Assembly: GCA_029338875.1 (NCBI GenBank)
Contig: JAQYBF010000092.1
Span: 1-48,911, forward strand
Reading direction: 5' to 3'
From: Lachnospiraceae bacterium
GTDB lineage: Bacteria > Bacillota > Clostridia > Lachnospirales > Lachnospiraceae
Length of the DNA: 48,911 nucleotides
The notes beneath the pieces are model-generated. The model had not been told where the DNA came from. It made no database searches and saw nothing but the letters and a program-made list of their open reading frames with translations. Both the position numbers and the translations under genes were made by a program. Within the stretch, counting starts at the first letter, position 1, and the number at the start of each line of letters is the position of its first letter. This document shows, in pieces, positions 31,942 through 41,243 of the stretch.

Positions 31942-33304
31942 TATGTATCAACCCAAATGCATTGGCTACGCTGGATACCAGGATGATGATGACAAAGATC
32001 GGGGCCAGCCACTTGATCGTAAAGTTGAAAATGCCCTGACGGCGGAAGCCGCCGCCCTCCAGGACCTCTTCTGCAATCTTCTTTCTGCCGATGATAAAGA
32101 CAACCAGCATACAGGTCGTAAAGGCTGCAATCGGCATCATAACGGAGTTGGTCAGGAAATCAAAGAAATCCAGGAAGCTCATGCCCAGAATCTTAACACC
32201 GGAAAGCGGTCCGTAGCCCAGAGCGGACAGGGATCCGAGACCGATCATAATCAGACCGATGATGATGGTGGCCTTCTTTCTGGACCAGCCCAGCTGATCC
32301 TCGAAGGTTGCAACGGCACTCTCTTCCAGGGCAATGGCACTGGTCAGTGCGGCAAAGAAAACCAGAAGGAAGAAAACGGCACCGATGACATTTCCGAAGC
32401 CCATGGAATCAAAGATCTTCGGCATGGTAATAAACATAAGGGAGGGTCCGGCCTGGAGATTCTGTGCGGCCTTGTCGCCGGAGAAGGCGAAAACCGCCGG
32501 AATGATCATCAGACCTGCCATGACGGCGATCAGAGTATCAAAGAATTCTACCTGTCGGGTTGCACCTTCAATGGAGACATTCCGCTTCATATAGGAACCG
32601 AAGGTGATCAGAATGCCCATGGCGATGGACAGGGAATAGAACATCTGACCCATGGCAGTAACCACGGTCATCCAGGAGAAATTCTTCATATTGGGAACCA
32701 GGAAATAGAGGATTCCGGCTCCGGCGCCCGGACGGGTCATGGAATAAATGCAGACAATGACGGCCAGAACGACCAGGATCGGCATCATAATCCGGCTGAC
32801 CCGTTCGATTCCGCCCTGAACACCCATGAAGATAATGATCAGAGAAATGACGGAAAAGATCAGAAACCAGATTTCCGATGTGATACCGCTCGTAATCATA
32901 GTCGAAAAAGCACTGTCTTTGGCCAGTCCGCGGGCATTTCCTCCCATATATTCAATGAAATAACGGACAACCCAGCCCCCGATGACCGAATAATAGGGAA
33001 CGATCAGAATCGGAATGATGGCATTGATCCAGCCGCCGAAGATGACCCAGGGCTTCTTACTGAAGTGGCTGAAGGCCCCGACCGGACTCTTCTGCGACAT
33101 TCGGCCGATGGCCGTCTCAGCGACGATCATCGTATAGCCGAAGGTGAGTGCCAGAATGATATAAATGACAAGGAAGATGCCTCCTCCGTATTCAGCGGCA
33201 AGATAAGGGAAACGCCATATATTTCCCAGGCCGACTGATGCGCCGGCGGCAGAAAGAACATAACCGAGTTTACCAGTGAAAGTACTTCGTTTCTTATTTT
33301 CCAT
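31937..33304 (-). CDS. Sodium:neurotransmitter symporter (SNF) family transporter (second copy)
   Basis: 455 residues, about twelve membrane helices. The SNF signature SAAGASVGLGNIWRFP in TM1 is intact, and AMGQMFYSLSIAMGILITFGSY in TM6 is the second substrate/Na+ segment. It is a Na+-coupled importer of an amino acid, distinct from the copy at 15499-16833, which keeps different residues at the TM6 site. It is a single-gene unit with a good promoter and a large dyad in front. The stop codon lies in the end of an intergenic repeat element. No enzyme gene is linked to it, so the substrate is not indicated. Confidence 0.92.
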   Translation of the reverse strand: MENKKRSTFTGKLGYVLSAAGASVGLGNIWRFPYLAAEYGGGIFLVIYIILALTFGYTMIVAETAIGRMSQKSPVGAFSHFSKKPWVIFGGWINAIIPILIVPYYSVIGGWVVRYFIEYMGGNARGLAKDSAFSTMITSGITSEIWFLIFSVISLIIIFMGVQGGIERVSRIMMPILVVLAVIVCIYSMTRPGAGAGILYFLVPNMKNFSWMTVVTAMGQMFYSLSIAMGILITFGSYMKRNVSIEGATRQVEFFDTLIAVMAGLMIIPAVFAFSGDKAAQNLQAGPSLMFITMPKIFDSMGFGNVIGAVFFLLVFFAALTSAIALEESAVATFEDQLGWSRKKATIIIGLIMIGLGSLSALGYGPLSGVKILGMSFLDFFDFLTNSVMMPIAAFTTCMLVVFIIGRKKIAEEVLEGGGFRRQGIFNFTIKWLAPIFVIIILVSSVANAFGLIHM

Positions 33305-33420
33305 TTGTTTTTGAAGGCCGATTCTGAAGAGAAAGCAAAACCGCCCGATCCTTCATTCCTTTCCATACTTAATTGCTGAAGCTTACATTCCATCCCCTGT
33401 TTAATTGCGTCAGCTTTACT

Positions 33421-33450
33421 ATTATATAGACAAAGTTGAGTGAATTTCAA
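33421..33450 (-). promoter_or_regulatory. Promoter of the second SNF gene
   Basis: Minus-strand TTGAAA (33445-33450), 18-bp spacer, TATAAT (33421-33426), giving a leader of about 110 nt. Confidence 0.65.
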
Positions 33451-33481
33451 TACACATATGTGTGATTTCCATTCAACTTTG
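33431..33481. promoter_or_regulatory. Large dyad overlapping the SNF promoter
   Basis: CAAAGTTGA (33431-33439) and TCAACTTTG (33473-33481) are perfect 9-bp outer arms around a central palindrome ACACATATGTGT (33452-33463). The left half covers the spacer and -35 box, so binding there should block transcription. Confidence 0.5.
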
Positions 33482-33550
33482 ATTTTGCTTTAAATAAAAT
33501 CCACGCTTGTATCCATAAATGACATACCCTGGCGCATATCCCTAACGAGC

Positions 33551-33604
33551 AGCTATACAAAAACTCCCCCGGCCGTCTGCTGACGACCGAGGGAGTGTAT
33601 AGCT
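33551..33604 (-). terminator. Terminator of the OPT-PqqD operon
   Basis: A long imperfect stem: ACTCCC-CGG-CGTC pairs with GACG-CCG-GGGAGT, extended outside by AGCTATAC/GTATAGCT. On the minus strand it is followed by TTTTTG. The remaining sequence between 33482 and 33550 shows nothing further. Confidence 0.75.
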
Positions 33605-33702
33605 CAGTTTATCTCACCCGGACAGTATTTCCGGATAAGAATTTATCCAGAAATCAGTCTTCTGAAATCGATTCATTTACAGCATTGCAGTCCATCAGGG
33701 AC

Positions 33703-34053
33703 TTACTCCTTGGAATGGTCCTTATAGACGATGAATTTGTTCTCGTGCAGAATCTTGATATAATTGCCAAGCCGCTCGTAGAGAGGCTCTGCCTTTTCAC
33801 CGAACTCTTCCTTCACCATCTGTCCAATCTCATAGACTGTAGTCTCTCCGTCCAGCTTCTGCCAGACAAAGGAACCCAGATCATCGAGCTCGATATCGGA
33901 ATAGCGGGGTTTCTTTAAAAGGACCTGGACCAGCTTATCTGCCAGTCCCTTATGCTCAACCACGACCAGAACATGGCCGTTTTTACCGATCTTCCAGGGA
34001 AAAAGCGCATTCCTGTGAGGCTTATAATCGAGAAGATTCTCACTTTTCTTCAT
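33703..34053 (-). CDS. PqqD-like small protein coupled to an OPT transporter
   Basis: 116 residues. The C-terminal 70 residues have the PqqD/RRE pattern: ELDDLGSFVWQKLDGETTVYE, then IGQMVKEEFG and a closing helix-strand ILHENKFIVY. The N-terminal 45 residues (DYKPHRNALFPW...VLVVVEHKG) are an added strand-rich part. PqqD-type winged helices bind peptides and hand them to radical SAM enzymes, but no such enzyme is nearby. Its ATG lies inside the end of the OPT gene with a 14-nt overlap, so the two are translated together, suggesting a role with the imported or exported peptide or iron complex. It could also be a regulator of the transporter. Confidence 0.75.
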   Translation of the reverse strand: MKKSENLLDYKPHRNALFPWKIGKNGHVLVVVEHKGLADKLVQVLLKKPRYSDIELDDLGSFVWQKLDGETTVYEIGQMVKEEFGEKAEPLYERLGNYIKILHENKFIVYKDHSKE

Positions 34054-35932
34054 GTTTGTCTTCCTTTTTCATGACCATGCGGAGAAGAGAAACTGCCAGA
34101 AGAGCAAAGAGAATCAGGGAACCGATACTTCCAAGACTGAAGGACGAGGAAAGGTCTATATTCAGCTTCGCTGCCGCAAATGCAGCCAGAAGAATACCAA
34201 CCAAGCCCTCGCCGGCGATCAGACCGGAGGAATAAAGAATACCGCGGTTATTGGCAGCCTTCCGCTCCTCTTCTGTCATACCCTTCTTCTTATCCACGAA
34301 GAGACGGATCAGGCCGCCGACCATCATGGGCAGGGAAATATAGATCGGAAGGTAGAGACCTACGGCAAAAGGCATTACCGGAATGCCCATGATCTCGACA
34401 ACAAGGCCGATAAAGATACCGGCAAAAATCAGAGCCCAGGGCAGATTGCCCTTCATAACGCCCTCGACAACCATCTTCATAAGCTCGGCCTGAGGTGCCG
34501 GAAGCTCCTGGCTGCCGTAGCCCATACCGCTGTTTAAGAGGTAAAGAGTTCCGCCGATGGCAAGGGAGGAGGTCAGAACACCGATGATCTCACCAACCTG
34601 CTGCTTCCAGGGAGTCGCGCCGATGATGTAACCGGTCTTCAGATCCTGGGAGGTATCGCCTGCGATGGCGGATGCGATACAGATAATGGAAGCAATGATA
34701 ATAGCGCCGGTCATGCCCTTCATTCCGATATTTCCGGTAGCCTTCAGAATTGCTGTGACAATCAGAAGAGTTGCAATGGTCATACCGGAAACAGGGTTAT
34801 TGGAGGAACCGACAATACCGACCATACGGGCCGATACGGTAACGAAGAAGAAGGCGAAAATAACGATCAGAATGGTTCCGCCCAGACCGACCGGGAAGAT
34901 CGGAAGAAGCCAGATCAGGAGAGCCACGATCACAATTCCGATGACCAGGGCCTTTGCCGGCATATCCTTGTTGGTACGGATGGAAGCACCGACCTTGGAG
35001 CCGTAGCCCTTCATGGAACCGGAGAATGCCTTGATCATCATGGGAAGAGACTTGATCAGGCTGATGATACCGCCGCAGGCAACAGCACCGGCGCCGATAT
35101 ACTTGATGTAGTTTTTCCAGATGGCAGCTGCTGCCATGGTGGAGATCGGATCCGATCCCGGATAGATGGTCTGCTTGCCGCCGAAGACGTAGATCAGAGG
35201 CATGAGAACCAGCCAACCAAGGAGACCGCCGGTCAGCATGTAGGAAGAGATCTTAGGGCCGCAGATAAAGCCGACACCCAGAAGAGAAGGCAGGGTATCC
35301 ATGCCGATGCCGGCTCCCTTGTAGTTCTTGAAATCATAGGTGATTTCGCTGGGGAAAATCTTCAGACCGTCTGCCAGGAATTTAAAGCCGGCAGCCAGAC
35401 CCAGTCCGGAAAATACGGTCTTGGCATTGGAGCCGCCCTCTTCACCGGCCTGAAGGACCTCTGCGCAGGCAGTGCCTTCCGGATAGGGAAGTGTTCCGTG
35501 CTCCTGAACGATCAGGGCATTCCGGAGGGGCACCATGAAAAGCACGCCTAAAACACCGCCGACCATACAGATGACAGCGATTAAAGCAAAGGACGGATAG
35601 GAAGTCTTTCCGTCATTGGCCCACATAAAGATGGCAGGCAGTGTGAAGATTGCACCTGCCGCTACCGACTCACCGGCAGAACCGATAGTCTGGACCATAT
35701 TATTCTCCAGGATTGAATCTCTGTGGAGGATCACACGGATCAGGCCCATGGAAATAACGGCGGCCGGGATGGAAGCGGAGATCGTCATTCCGATCTTCAG
35801 ACCCAGGTAGGCGTTCGCTGCTCCGAAAACGACTGCCAGAAGAATACCGACAATAATGGAAAAGGGTGAAAGCTCCCTCATTGTGGTATCCGCAGAGACA
35901 AAGGGCTTAAAGTCCTTCTGTTCACTAGACAT
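34040..35932 (-). CDS. OPT family oligopeptide transporter
   Basis: 630 residues, about fifteen hydrophobic helices. The N-terminal part ELSPFSIIVGILLAVVFGAA followed by NAYLGLKIGMTISASIPAAV is the standard opening of bacterial OPT proteins. The loops PYPEGTACAEVLQAGEEGG and GDTSQDLKTGYIIGATPWKQ are also family hallmarks. OPT members move small peptides or metal-peptide complexes with protons. The ATG at 35932 is chosen because the family starts here and GAAAGG precedes it; the frame is open for 28 more codons. It is followed by an overlapping PqqD-like gene and a terminator. Confidence 0.92.
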   Translation of the reverse strand: MSSEQKDFKPFVSADTTMRELSPFSIIVGILLAVVFGAANAYLGLKIGMTISASIPAAVISMGLIRVILHRDSILENNMVQTIGSAGESVAAGAIFTLPAIFMWANDGKTSYPSFALIAVICMVGGVLGVLFMVPLRNALIVQEHGTLPYPEGTACAEVLQAGEEGGSNAKTVFSGLGLAAGFKFLADGLKIFPSEITYDFKNYKGAGIGMDTLPSLLGVGFICGPKISSYMLTGGLLGWLVLMPLIYVFGGKQTIYPGSDPISTMAAAAIWKNYIKYIGAGAVACGGIISLIKSLPMMIKAFSGSMKGYGSKVGASIRTNKDMPAKALVIGIVIVALLIWLLPIFPVGLGGTILIVIFAFFFVTVSARMVGIVGSSNNPVSGMTIATLLIVTAILKATGNIGMKGMTGAIIIASIICIASAIAGDTSQDLKTGYIIGATPWKQQVGEIIGVLTSSLAIGGTLYLLNSGMGYGSQELPAPQAELMKMVVEGVMKGNLPWALIFAGIFIGLVVEIMGIPVMPFAVGLYLPIYISLPMMVGGLIRLFVDKKKGMTEEERKAANNRGILYSSGLIAGEGLVGILLAAFAAAKLNIDLSSSFSLGSIGSLILFALLAVSLLRMVMKKEDKHEEK

Positions 35933-36053
35933 TGTAAAAACCTTTCTAAATTGATAATTCTCCCGCGTGATAACCAGATCTGAGTCAGATGCCTTCATGG
36001 ATTTTTCCAAATGCATTTAAATGCTTCCATATGGCAAGATTTTGACTTCGCAT

Positions 36054-36081
36054 AAAAAAACCGCTTCAAAAAGCGGTTTTT
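36054..36081 (-). terminator. Bidirectional terminator behind the phospholipase-like gene
   Basis: AAAAACCGCTT-caaa-AAGCGGTTTTT, a perfect stem with A-run and T-run on either side. It ends the leftward 36240-37055 gene. A separate 12-bp palindrome GCATTTAAATGC at 36013-36024 lies upstream of the OPT gene. Confidence 0.85.
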
Positions 36082-36239
36082 AAGATTCTGGTATCACAAG
36101 TACACCATGCACAAGTATAGTTATAATCCTTTTATGTGTCAACACGTTAAAGTGAATACAATTCACCTCAGATGTCGTTCATTCGATCCCTTTCCGGGCA
36201 TTTCGATCCGTTTTTATCCTTCCCGAGACTTCCCTGTAT

Positions 36240-37055
36240 TTATTCTGTAACTCCTGAGAAATTCCGCTCCAGGAAGGGATCTCCTGCCCATTTGTCGAGT
36301 TCTTCCTTGCCGGACAGAACCCTGGCATATCCTGTAACAAGCTCCTTTGCCTTGGGAACAGCCTCCTGAAAACGCCGGGTCAGCTCCTGGTTGGAGGCAT
36401 TGCAGGACAGATTCGGGGTCTTATTGATGATGTGGCCCTTTAGGGCATCATACTTACCCATCACGCGAAGACCCGTATAGATAAAGTCCCGCTTTCCGTC
36501 CGTCGGGCAGTTAAGCAGTCGATGGAAATTCACAAAGGCCTTCAGAGCCTCTTCTATGGTATCCTTCGTGAGTCCCGGATAAAAAGGCTTGATAATGTCC
36601 GCCGTATAAGGGTCGGACGGAAAGCCCGGAATCCTGCTGTAAGACAGGGGATCCTTCTTCTCTCTTACCAGAAGACTCCGGTCGAATTCACCCTCGATTT
36701 CATAATGGCTGATGCTGTTGGCCTCGCTGTAGTTATCGATGTATCTGTGACAGGAAGCGTCGAGTGTGTAATGGCAGAGCACTCCGTAAAGATAGACCAT
36801 TCTGGCCGGATACTGCTCTCCGTCCAGAATCCGGTAAGCGCTCTCAAACCAGCGCCTTCCGCTCTGGCCATGCATGGCATTTCCCATCTGGGAAACCATA
36901 TTGGCCTTTAAGGGATGATAATAAAAGAGAATATCCGGTCCCTGGAGTCCTGCCAAGTAGACGTCCCGATTTCTTCGGATGACCTCTTTGAGATCGTCCG
37001 GCAGTGTCTGAAAAACACGGATTCCAAATAATGTATGTGCAAATCCAGCTGGCAT
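36240..37055 (-). CDS. Zinc-dependent phospholipase C family protein
   Basis: 271 residues. The sequence has the alpha-helical, histidine-rich pattern of the PF00882 family seen in Clostridial proteins: AGFAHTLFG at the start, then LAGLQGPDILFYYHP, GNAMHGQSG and YGVLCHYTLDASCHRYID. These His and Asp residues would form the trinuclear zinc site of phospholipase C and S1 nuclease. No signal peptide is visible, so it is probably cytoplasmic and its substrate may not be a phospholipid. Start ATG at 37055 with AAAGGAGAG upstream. The gene ends before a strong terminator. Confidence 0.85.
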   Translation of the reverse strand: MPAGFAHTLFGIRVFQTLPDDLKEVIRRNRDVYLAGLQGPDILFYYHPLKANMVSQMGNAMHGQSGRRWFESAYRILDGEQYPARMVYLYGVLCHYTLDASCHRYIDNYSEANSISHYEIEGEFDRSLLVREKKDPLSYSRIPGFPSDPYTADIIKPFYPGLTKDTIEEALKAFVNFHRLLNCPTDGKRDFIYTGLRVMGKYDALKGHIINKTPNLSCNASNQELTRRFQEAVPKAKELVTGYARVLSGKEELDKWAGDPFLERNFSGVTE

Positions 37056-37115
37056 ATGAACACTCTCCTTTCACGAAAACTGCTGTCTCGAAGATTTCCT
37101 CTGATTTTAACTTTT

Positions 37116-37682
37116 TCATTTGGGCTTCCATGCGGTGACCGGCTTTGGCCTGTCCGGATGAGGACCCAGCATCTTCTCCATCCAGATCATGTCATACCAG
37201 CGGCCGAATTTATAACCGCAGTCCCGGAAGGTTCCGATCAGCCGGTAGCCCATTCTGGCATGAAAATCTGCACTGTTTCTGGTCAGGGTCTCATCCTCGA
37301 CTCTCGGATAGGCGATACAGGCATAGGCATTTAAGACATGCATCTGCCGAAGACCATCTTCCAAGGTGCTGTATAATTTCTTTCCAAGGCCTTTATGTCT
37401 GGCATCCCGAGCCAGATAAACCGTAACTTCTACTGACCAGTCATAGGCTTTTCTGCCATAATAGGGGCCGGCATAGGCATAGCCCAGGATTTTTCCTTCT
37501 TCTTCAGCGACAAGATATGGATAGCGCTCCAACGTTTTCTCGATCCGCCCACGGAATTCTTCTAGAGACGGCGTCTCCCATTCGAAGGTGATGGCTGTCT
37601 TCTCAACGTAATAGCGGTAGATCTCCAGAAGTGCTGCCGCATCCTTCGGGCTTGCCGGACGGATCTTTATTTCTTCTGCCAA
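37116..37682 (-). CDS. GNAT family N-acetyltransferase (phosphinothricin acetyltransferase-like)
   Basis: 188 residues with the complete GNAT fold. IRPASPKDAAALLEIY opens it, AKTAITFE-type residues mark the Pat/PhnO-like subgroup (here EKTAITFEWETP), and the acetyl-CoA loop is ARHKGLGKKLY. The DCGYKFGRWYDMIWMEK ending is typical of phosphinothricin-N-acetyltransferase relatives. These often acetylate methionine sulfone or other small amines. The start is a TTG with GAGAGGAAG upstream. It follows the second GNAT gene by about 110 bp. Confidence 0.9.
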   Translation of the reverse strand: MAEEIKIRPASPKDAAALLEIYRYYVEKTAITFEWETPSLEEFRGRIEKTLERYPYLVAEEEGKILGYAYAGPYYGRKAYDWSVEVTVYLARDARHKGLGKKLYSTLEDGLRQMHVLNAYACIAYPRVEDETLTRNSADFHARMGYRLIGTFRDCGYKFGRWYDMIWMEKMLGPHPDRPKPVTAWKPK

Positions 37683-37793
37683 AGTGACTTCCTCTCTTAA
37701 TCATCCTATATTCCGAGCTGCCTGCAAACCATTGAGTAATCCGTCTCGGGCAAAGCAGCTCCGAGGATGGGACAATTCCCCTTGTCCGGGAAC

Positions 37794-38294
37794 TTACAGC
37801 CGCTCTTCCAGACAGGTATACTGGGTCTTCATGCCCATGGCTGTATAGAAGCCGGCAGCCCGGTCATTTCCCTCCCAGACATGAAGGGTGATGTTGTAAA
37901 AATCATGGGCCTTCCCATAGGCCTTGACCGCCTCATAAAGGATCTGGCCCAGATGACGGCCCCGGACCTCTTCATCGACACAGAGGTCATCGATATAGAT
38001 GGTCTTTATTTCTGTCCGGATGCTGTCCCCGAGAATCTGCTGAAATTCGGTCATGCAGTAGCCGAGAAGACGGTTGGTCTTCGCATCTGCTGCGCAGAAA
38101 ATCGGCCGTTTCTCATCCTTCAGAATAGCGCTCAGCTCCTCATCCGAATACTTTCTTCCCAGACGGAAGAGATCAGGCCGGATGTCGTGATGAACCTTAT
38201 TGACCTGGTTTAAAAGCTCATCGATCCTTGGGATGTCAGAGGTTTCCGCAAAGCGCACACAGATTCCATGTTCCTTTGCAAATTTCTTCTTCAT
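37794..38294 (-). CDS. GNAT family N-acetyltransferase
   Basis: 166 residues. VRFAETSDIPRIDELLNQV is a normal GNAT start, IYIDDLCVDEEVRGRHLGQILYE is the central strand plus acetyl-CoA loop (RGRHLG replacing RGxGxG), and NDRAAGFYTAMGMK is the C-terminal part. The substrate is unknown. ATG at 38294 has TGGAGGACC upstream, and a promoter with TATAAT at 38375-38380 precedes it, so it is independent of sbcDC. It may be co-transcribed with the second acetyltransferase. Confidence 0.88.
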   Translation of the reverse strand: MKKKFAKEHGICVRFAETSDIPRIDELLNQVNKVHHDIRPDLFRLGRKYSDEELSAILKDEKRPIFCAADAKTNRLLGYCMTEFQQILGDSIRTEIKTIYIDDLCVDEEVRGRHLGQILYEAVKAYGKAHDFYNITLHVWEGNDRAAGFYTAMGMKTQYTCLEERL

Positions 38295-38374
38295 AGTAAG
38301 GGTCCTCCAGTCTCTTGTTGAATTTCAGTTCGTCTGATATCTTTTTACTTATCTTAGATCGAAAATTCTTCTAT

Positions 38375-38402
38375 ATTATAGCCTAAACCGGTCTGAATTT
38401 AA
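38375..38402 (-). promoter_or_regulatory. Promoter of the GNAT gene
   Basis: Minus-strand TTAAAT, 16-bp spacer and a perfect TATAAT (38375-38380), about 80 bp upstream of the start. A small stem CTGACA/TGTCAG (38427-38444) between this and sbcC may be the end of that transcript, though it lacks a T-run. Confidence 0.4.
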
Positions 38403-38458
38403 TCTGCTTTCGGAAATAATACAGCCTGACATAACCCTGTCAGAATCAGCGGATCTGC

Positions 38459-41242
38459 TCACTCCACCCCGACAATCTCCGCTCTGCTTCCGCCCGTCCG
38501 GTCCTTGGTGACCCGGATCTGCTTATCGATCTTGTTCTCGAGCTCTTCGACATGCGAAATAATGCCGACCAGACGATTTCCCTCGGTCAGGCCGGCCAGA
38601 GCTTCATAGGCCAGTTCCAGGGTGTCGGGATCCAGAGTTCCGAAGCCCTCATCGACAAAGACCGTGTCCACCTGGATGCCGCCGGCCGAGGCCTGGATCT
38701 CGTCCGAGAGCCCCAAGGCCAGGGACAAAGAAGCCAGGAACATTTCGCCGCCGGACAGGGTTTTGACATCGCGGACGGATCCATTGTAGTGATCGATCAG
38801 CTCAATTTCCAGACCTGTCTTCTTGTTCTTGGTATCGCTGTCCTTCTTCCTCTGCAGCTCATACTGACTGTCCGACATCTTCAGAAGCCGCCGGTTGGCC
38901 CGGACCAGAACCCGCTCGAAGTAAGTGGTCTGGATATAGGTTTCCAAAGTAATCTTTTCCTTTCCGGTTACATTGCCGGAAGCCGTATCGGACAGCGCCC
39001 GAACCCACTGATAACGCCCTTCGATCTCATTCAACTCCTCAGATTTATTCTCGATATTGTCCCTGGCATCCTGATTGACCTTCAGTCGGGCAGCAATATC
39101 CTTCAGCTTCTTCTGATTCTCTTCCTGGATTTCCCTGCGCTTCTGAAGATCAGAAGTAAGAGCCTCCATGTCATACTTGGGCGATTCCTTAACCTGCTTT
39201 TCCAGGGAAGCAATCATTCCTCTAAGCTTTATCAGCTCCTCAGAAAGCTTCTGACAGGTCTCCTCCCGGTCCTTATAATCCTTTTCCAGCTTTTCGGCCT
39301 CTGCCTTAAGCTTCTCAATCTCCTTTTCCGCCGCTTTTTTACTGGAGAAAGATAGACCGGTCTTCAGTCTTTCCTCTTCCCGGCCATCGTTTGCAATCGC
39401 TGTCTCCAGAGCAGAAAGCTTCTTCTCCTGCTCGGTCTGAGCTGCCTTTCCCTCTTCTAGCTTTTCTTCCTTCTCGGGGATCTGCTTTTCCAGCTCCTCT
39501 AAACGGGCCTGATTCTTTATCTCCTTCTTCTGCTCCGCAACGGCTTTCCTTCCGGCCGCCTTGCTTTCCGCCAATTCCGTCTGGATCCGGCTTTCCGCTC
39601 CATCAAAGTCATTCACGCCAAGAAGCTTCTCTTCATCGGATTGGAAGGTTCTGGTCTTCTCTTCGAGCGCAGCCTGAGCCCTGTCAAAAGTTCCTTTGGC
39701 GGTCTTCTCCTCTTCTTCTCTGCTGTCACGGTCAGCTTTGGACTTTTCCAGCTGTCGGTCAGTCGGTACATCTTCCGTCTTAACCGCCAGATGGACATGA
39801 TGGGTGGAACCGCAGACCGGACAGGGCTGACCCTCTTCCAGCCCCTCTGCCAGAATTCCGGCCTGGCCTTCGATATAGGCCCTGTGTTTTTTTGTATAAG
39901 TATCCTCTGCCTTCTGGGCCTTCTTCTGCTTTTGCAGAAGATCCTCTTTCAGCGCTGCCAGACCTTCTTTTGCCTGAAGGATCGCATCATACTTTTCCTT
40001 CAGAGCATTTAAGGCATTTACCTTGTCCTTCAGCTTCTCAATGTCCGCTTTGATTTTTTCCAGATTCAGGGCAGAGCTCTTCAGACCTTCCTGCTCGGTT
40101 TTCAGGTCTTTGATCTCCTTTTCCAGAGCAGCAAGATTTTCTTTTCCCTGCCGAATCTCTTCGGTCAGTCCTTCCTGTTCTTTGATATGGGTTTTACGAG
40201 CCTTGACCGCCTTGTCATAGGCATCATAGTCATCCAGGGATTCTTCCAGCTTTGCAGCCTCCGAGAGCTTTCGATCCCGGCCGAACTCCTGATCGTCCAT
40301 GGCAAGCTTTGCTGCCTCCCGGGCCTCCTCGGCTTTCTTTATTGCCGGAAGCTTCTCACCTTCTGCTACCTTATATTCCCGGATATGCTGACGGTTTTCC
40401 TCCAGCTTCTTCGCTTCACCCAGCTTTCCGTTGATCGCCTCAATCTCATCCGCCAGGGTCCTGTTTTCTCCGGAAAGCTTCTCATCCAAAGCCTGATCCT
40501 TGTCGATCAGCTCTCCCACAAGATTCAGAACGCTGCCAGTCAGAGGATCTCCCTCTTTCATTTTATCCAGTTCGACATTCCGCTCATCGGTTTCATCGCA
40601 GGTGATTTCATTGATATACTGGCGGATGCTTTTCTTTGCATCCTCCTTCTTTCCAAAGACAGCCTTTTTCTCGTCTTCCAGCCTCTTCTGCAGGGTCTGA
40701 TATTTCCCTGTCTTAAAAAGATTCCGGAAAATATCCTCCCGTTCTTTGGTACCAGCAAGGAGGACCTTCTGGAAGTCTCCCTGAGCCAGCATTTCGATTC
40801 CGGAAAACTGCTCCTTGGTCAGGCCCAGAATCTCTGTAATCTTCGGGTCGGCCTCCTTTGATTTCGTAATGATCTGGCCATCGGGAAGGATCAGTTCCAC
40901 GCCAGCCGGCTCCTTCGTCAGGCCCTGACCTCTTGTTTTAGGTCTCTCATATTCCGGATTCCTTCGTATCCGGTAGATCTTTCCCTGATGTAAAAAGGTC
41001 AGGTCGACATAGGTCTCCATTCCGGGCAGGGCATACTGAGAACGAAGCATGTTTGCATCGCGGTTATTGCCACTGGCTTCGCCGTAAAGAGCATAAGTAA
41101 TGGCGTCAAAAATGGTGGTTTTCCCGGCTCCGGTCTTTCCGGTAATGAGATAGAGGCCGCTGGTTCCCAGCCGGTCCAGATCCAGTGTCGTCTGCCCCGC
41201 ATAGGAGCCGAACGCCTGCATAGTCAGTTTCAAAGGTCTCAT
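38459..41242 (-). CDS. sbcC: Exonuclease subunit SbcC (Rad50-like ATPase)
   Basis: 927 residues with Walker A GKTGAGKT (35-42), long Lys/Glu-rich coiled coils, a central zinc hook CPVCG near residue 475, the signature LSGGE (829-833) and Walker B VFVDEGFG (861-868). With SbcD it forms the Mre11-Rad50-type complex that opens DNA hairpins and protein-blocked ends. The ATG at 41242 begins one base after the sbcD stop and shares its ribosome binding site (GGGAGGAAAAC); the frame extends upstream but that part overlaps sbcD. Length and all motifs are normal. Confidence 0.95.
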   Translation of the reverse strand: MRPLKLTMQAFGSYAGQTTLDLDRLGTSGLYLITGKTGAGKTTIFDAITYALYGEASGNNRDANMLRSQYALPGMETYVDLTFLHQGKIYRIRRNPEYERPKTRGQGLTKEPAGVELILPDGQIITKSKEADPKITEILGLTKEQFSGIEMLAQGDFQKVLLAGTKEREDIFRNLFKTGKYQTLQKRLEDEKKAVFGKKEDAKKSIRQYINEITCDETDERNVELDKMKEGDPLTGSVLNLVGELIDKDQALDEKLSGENRTLADEIEAINGKLGEAKKLEENRQHIREYKVAEGEKLPAIKKAEEAREAAKLAMDDQEFGRDRKLSEAAKLEESLDDYDAYDKAVKARKTHIKEQEGLTEEIRQGKENLAALEKEIKDLKTEQEGLKSSALNLEKIKADIEKLKDKVNALNALKEKYDAILQAKEGLAALKEDLLQKQKKAQKAEDTYTKKHRAYIEGQAGILAEGLEEGQPCPVCGSTHHVHLAVKTEDVPTDRQLEKSKADRDSREEEEKTAKGTFDRAQAALEEKTRTFQSDEEKLLGVNDFDGAESRIQTELAESKAAGRKAVAEQKKEIKNQARLEELEKQIPEKEEKLEEGKAAQTEQEKKLSALETAIANDGREEERLKTGLSFSSKKAAEKEIEKLKAEAEKLEKDYKDREETCQKLSEELIKLRGMIASLEKQVKESPKYDMEALTSDLQKRREIQEENQKKLKDIAARLKVNQDARDNIENKSEELNEIEGRYQWVRALSDTASGNVTGKEKITLETYIQTTYFERVLVRANRRLLKMSDSQYELQRKKDSDTKNKKTGLEIELIDHYNGSVRDVKTLSGGEMFLASLSLALGLSDEIQASAGGIQVDTVFVDEGFGTLDPDTLELAYEALAGLTEGNRLVGIISHVEELENKIDKQIRVTKDRTGGSRAEIVGVE

Positions 41243-41243
41243 A

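Noticed and set aside
31925-33238. Long plus-strand open frame (over 400 codons) opposite the second SNF gene
   Set aside because: It is antisense to a clear transporter, is full of Asp/Gly/His/Asn in low-complexity runs and has no ribosome binding site; it is a by-product of codon use on the other strand.
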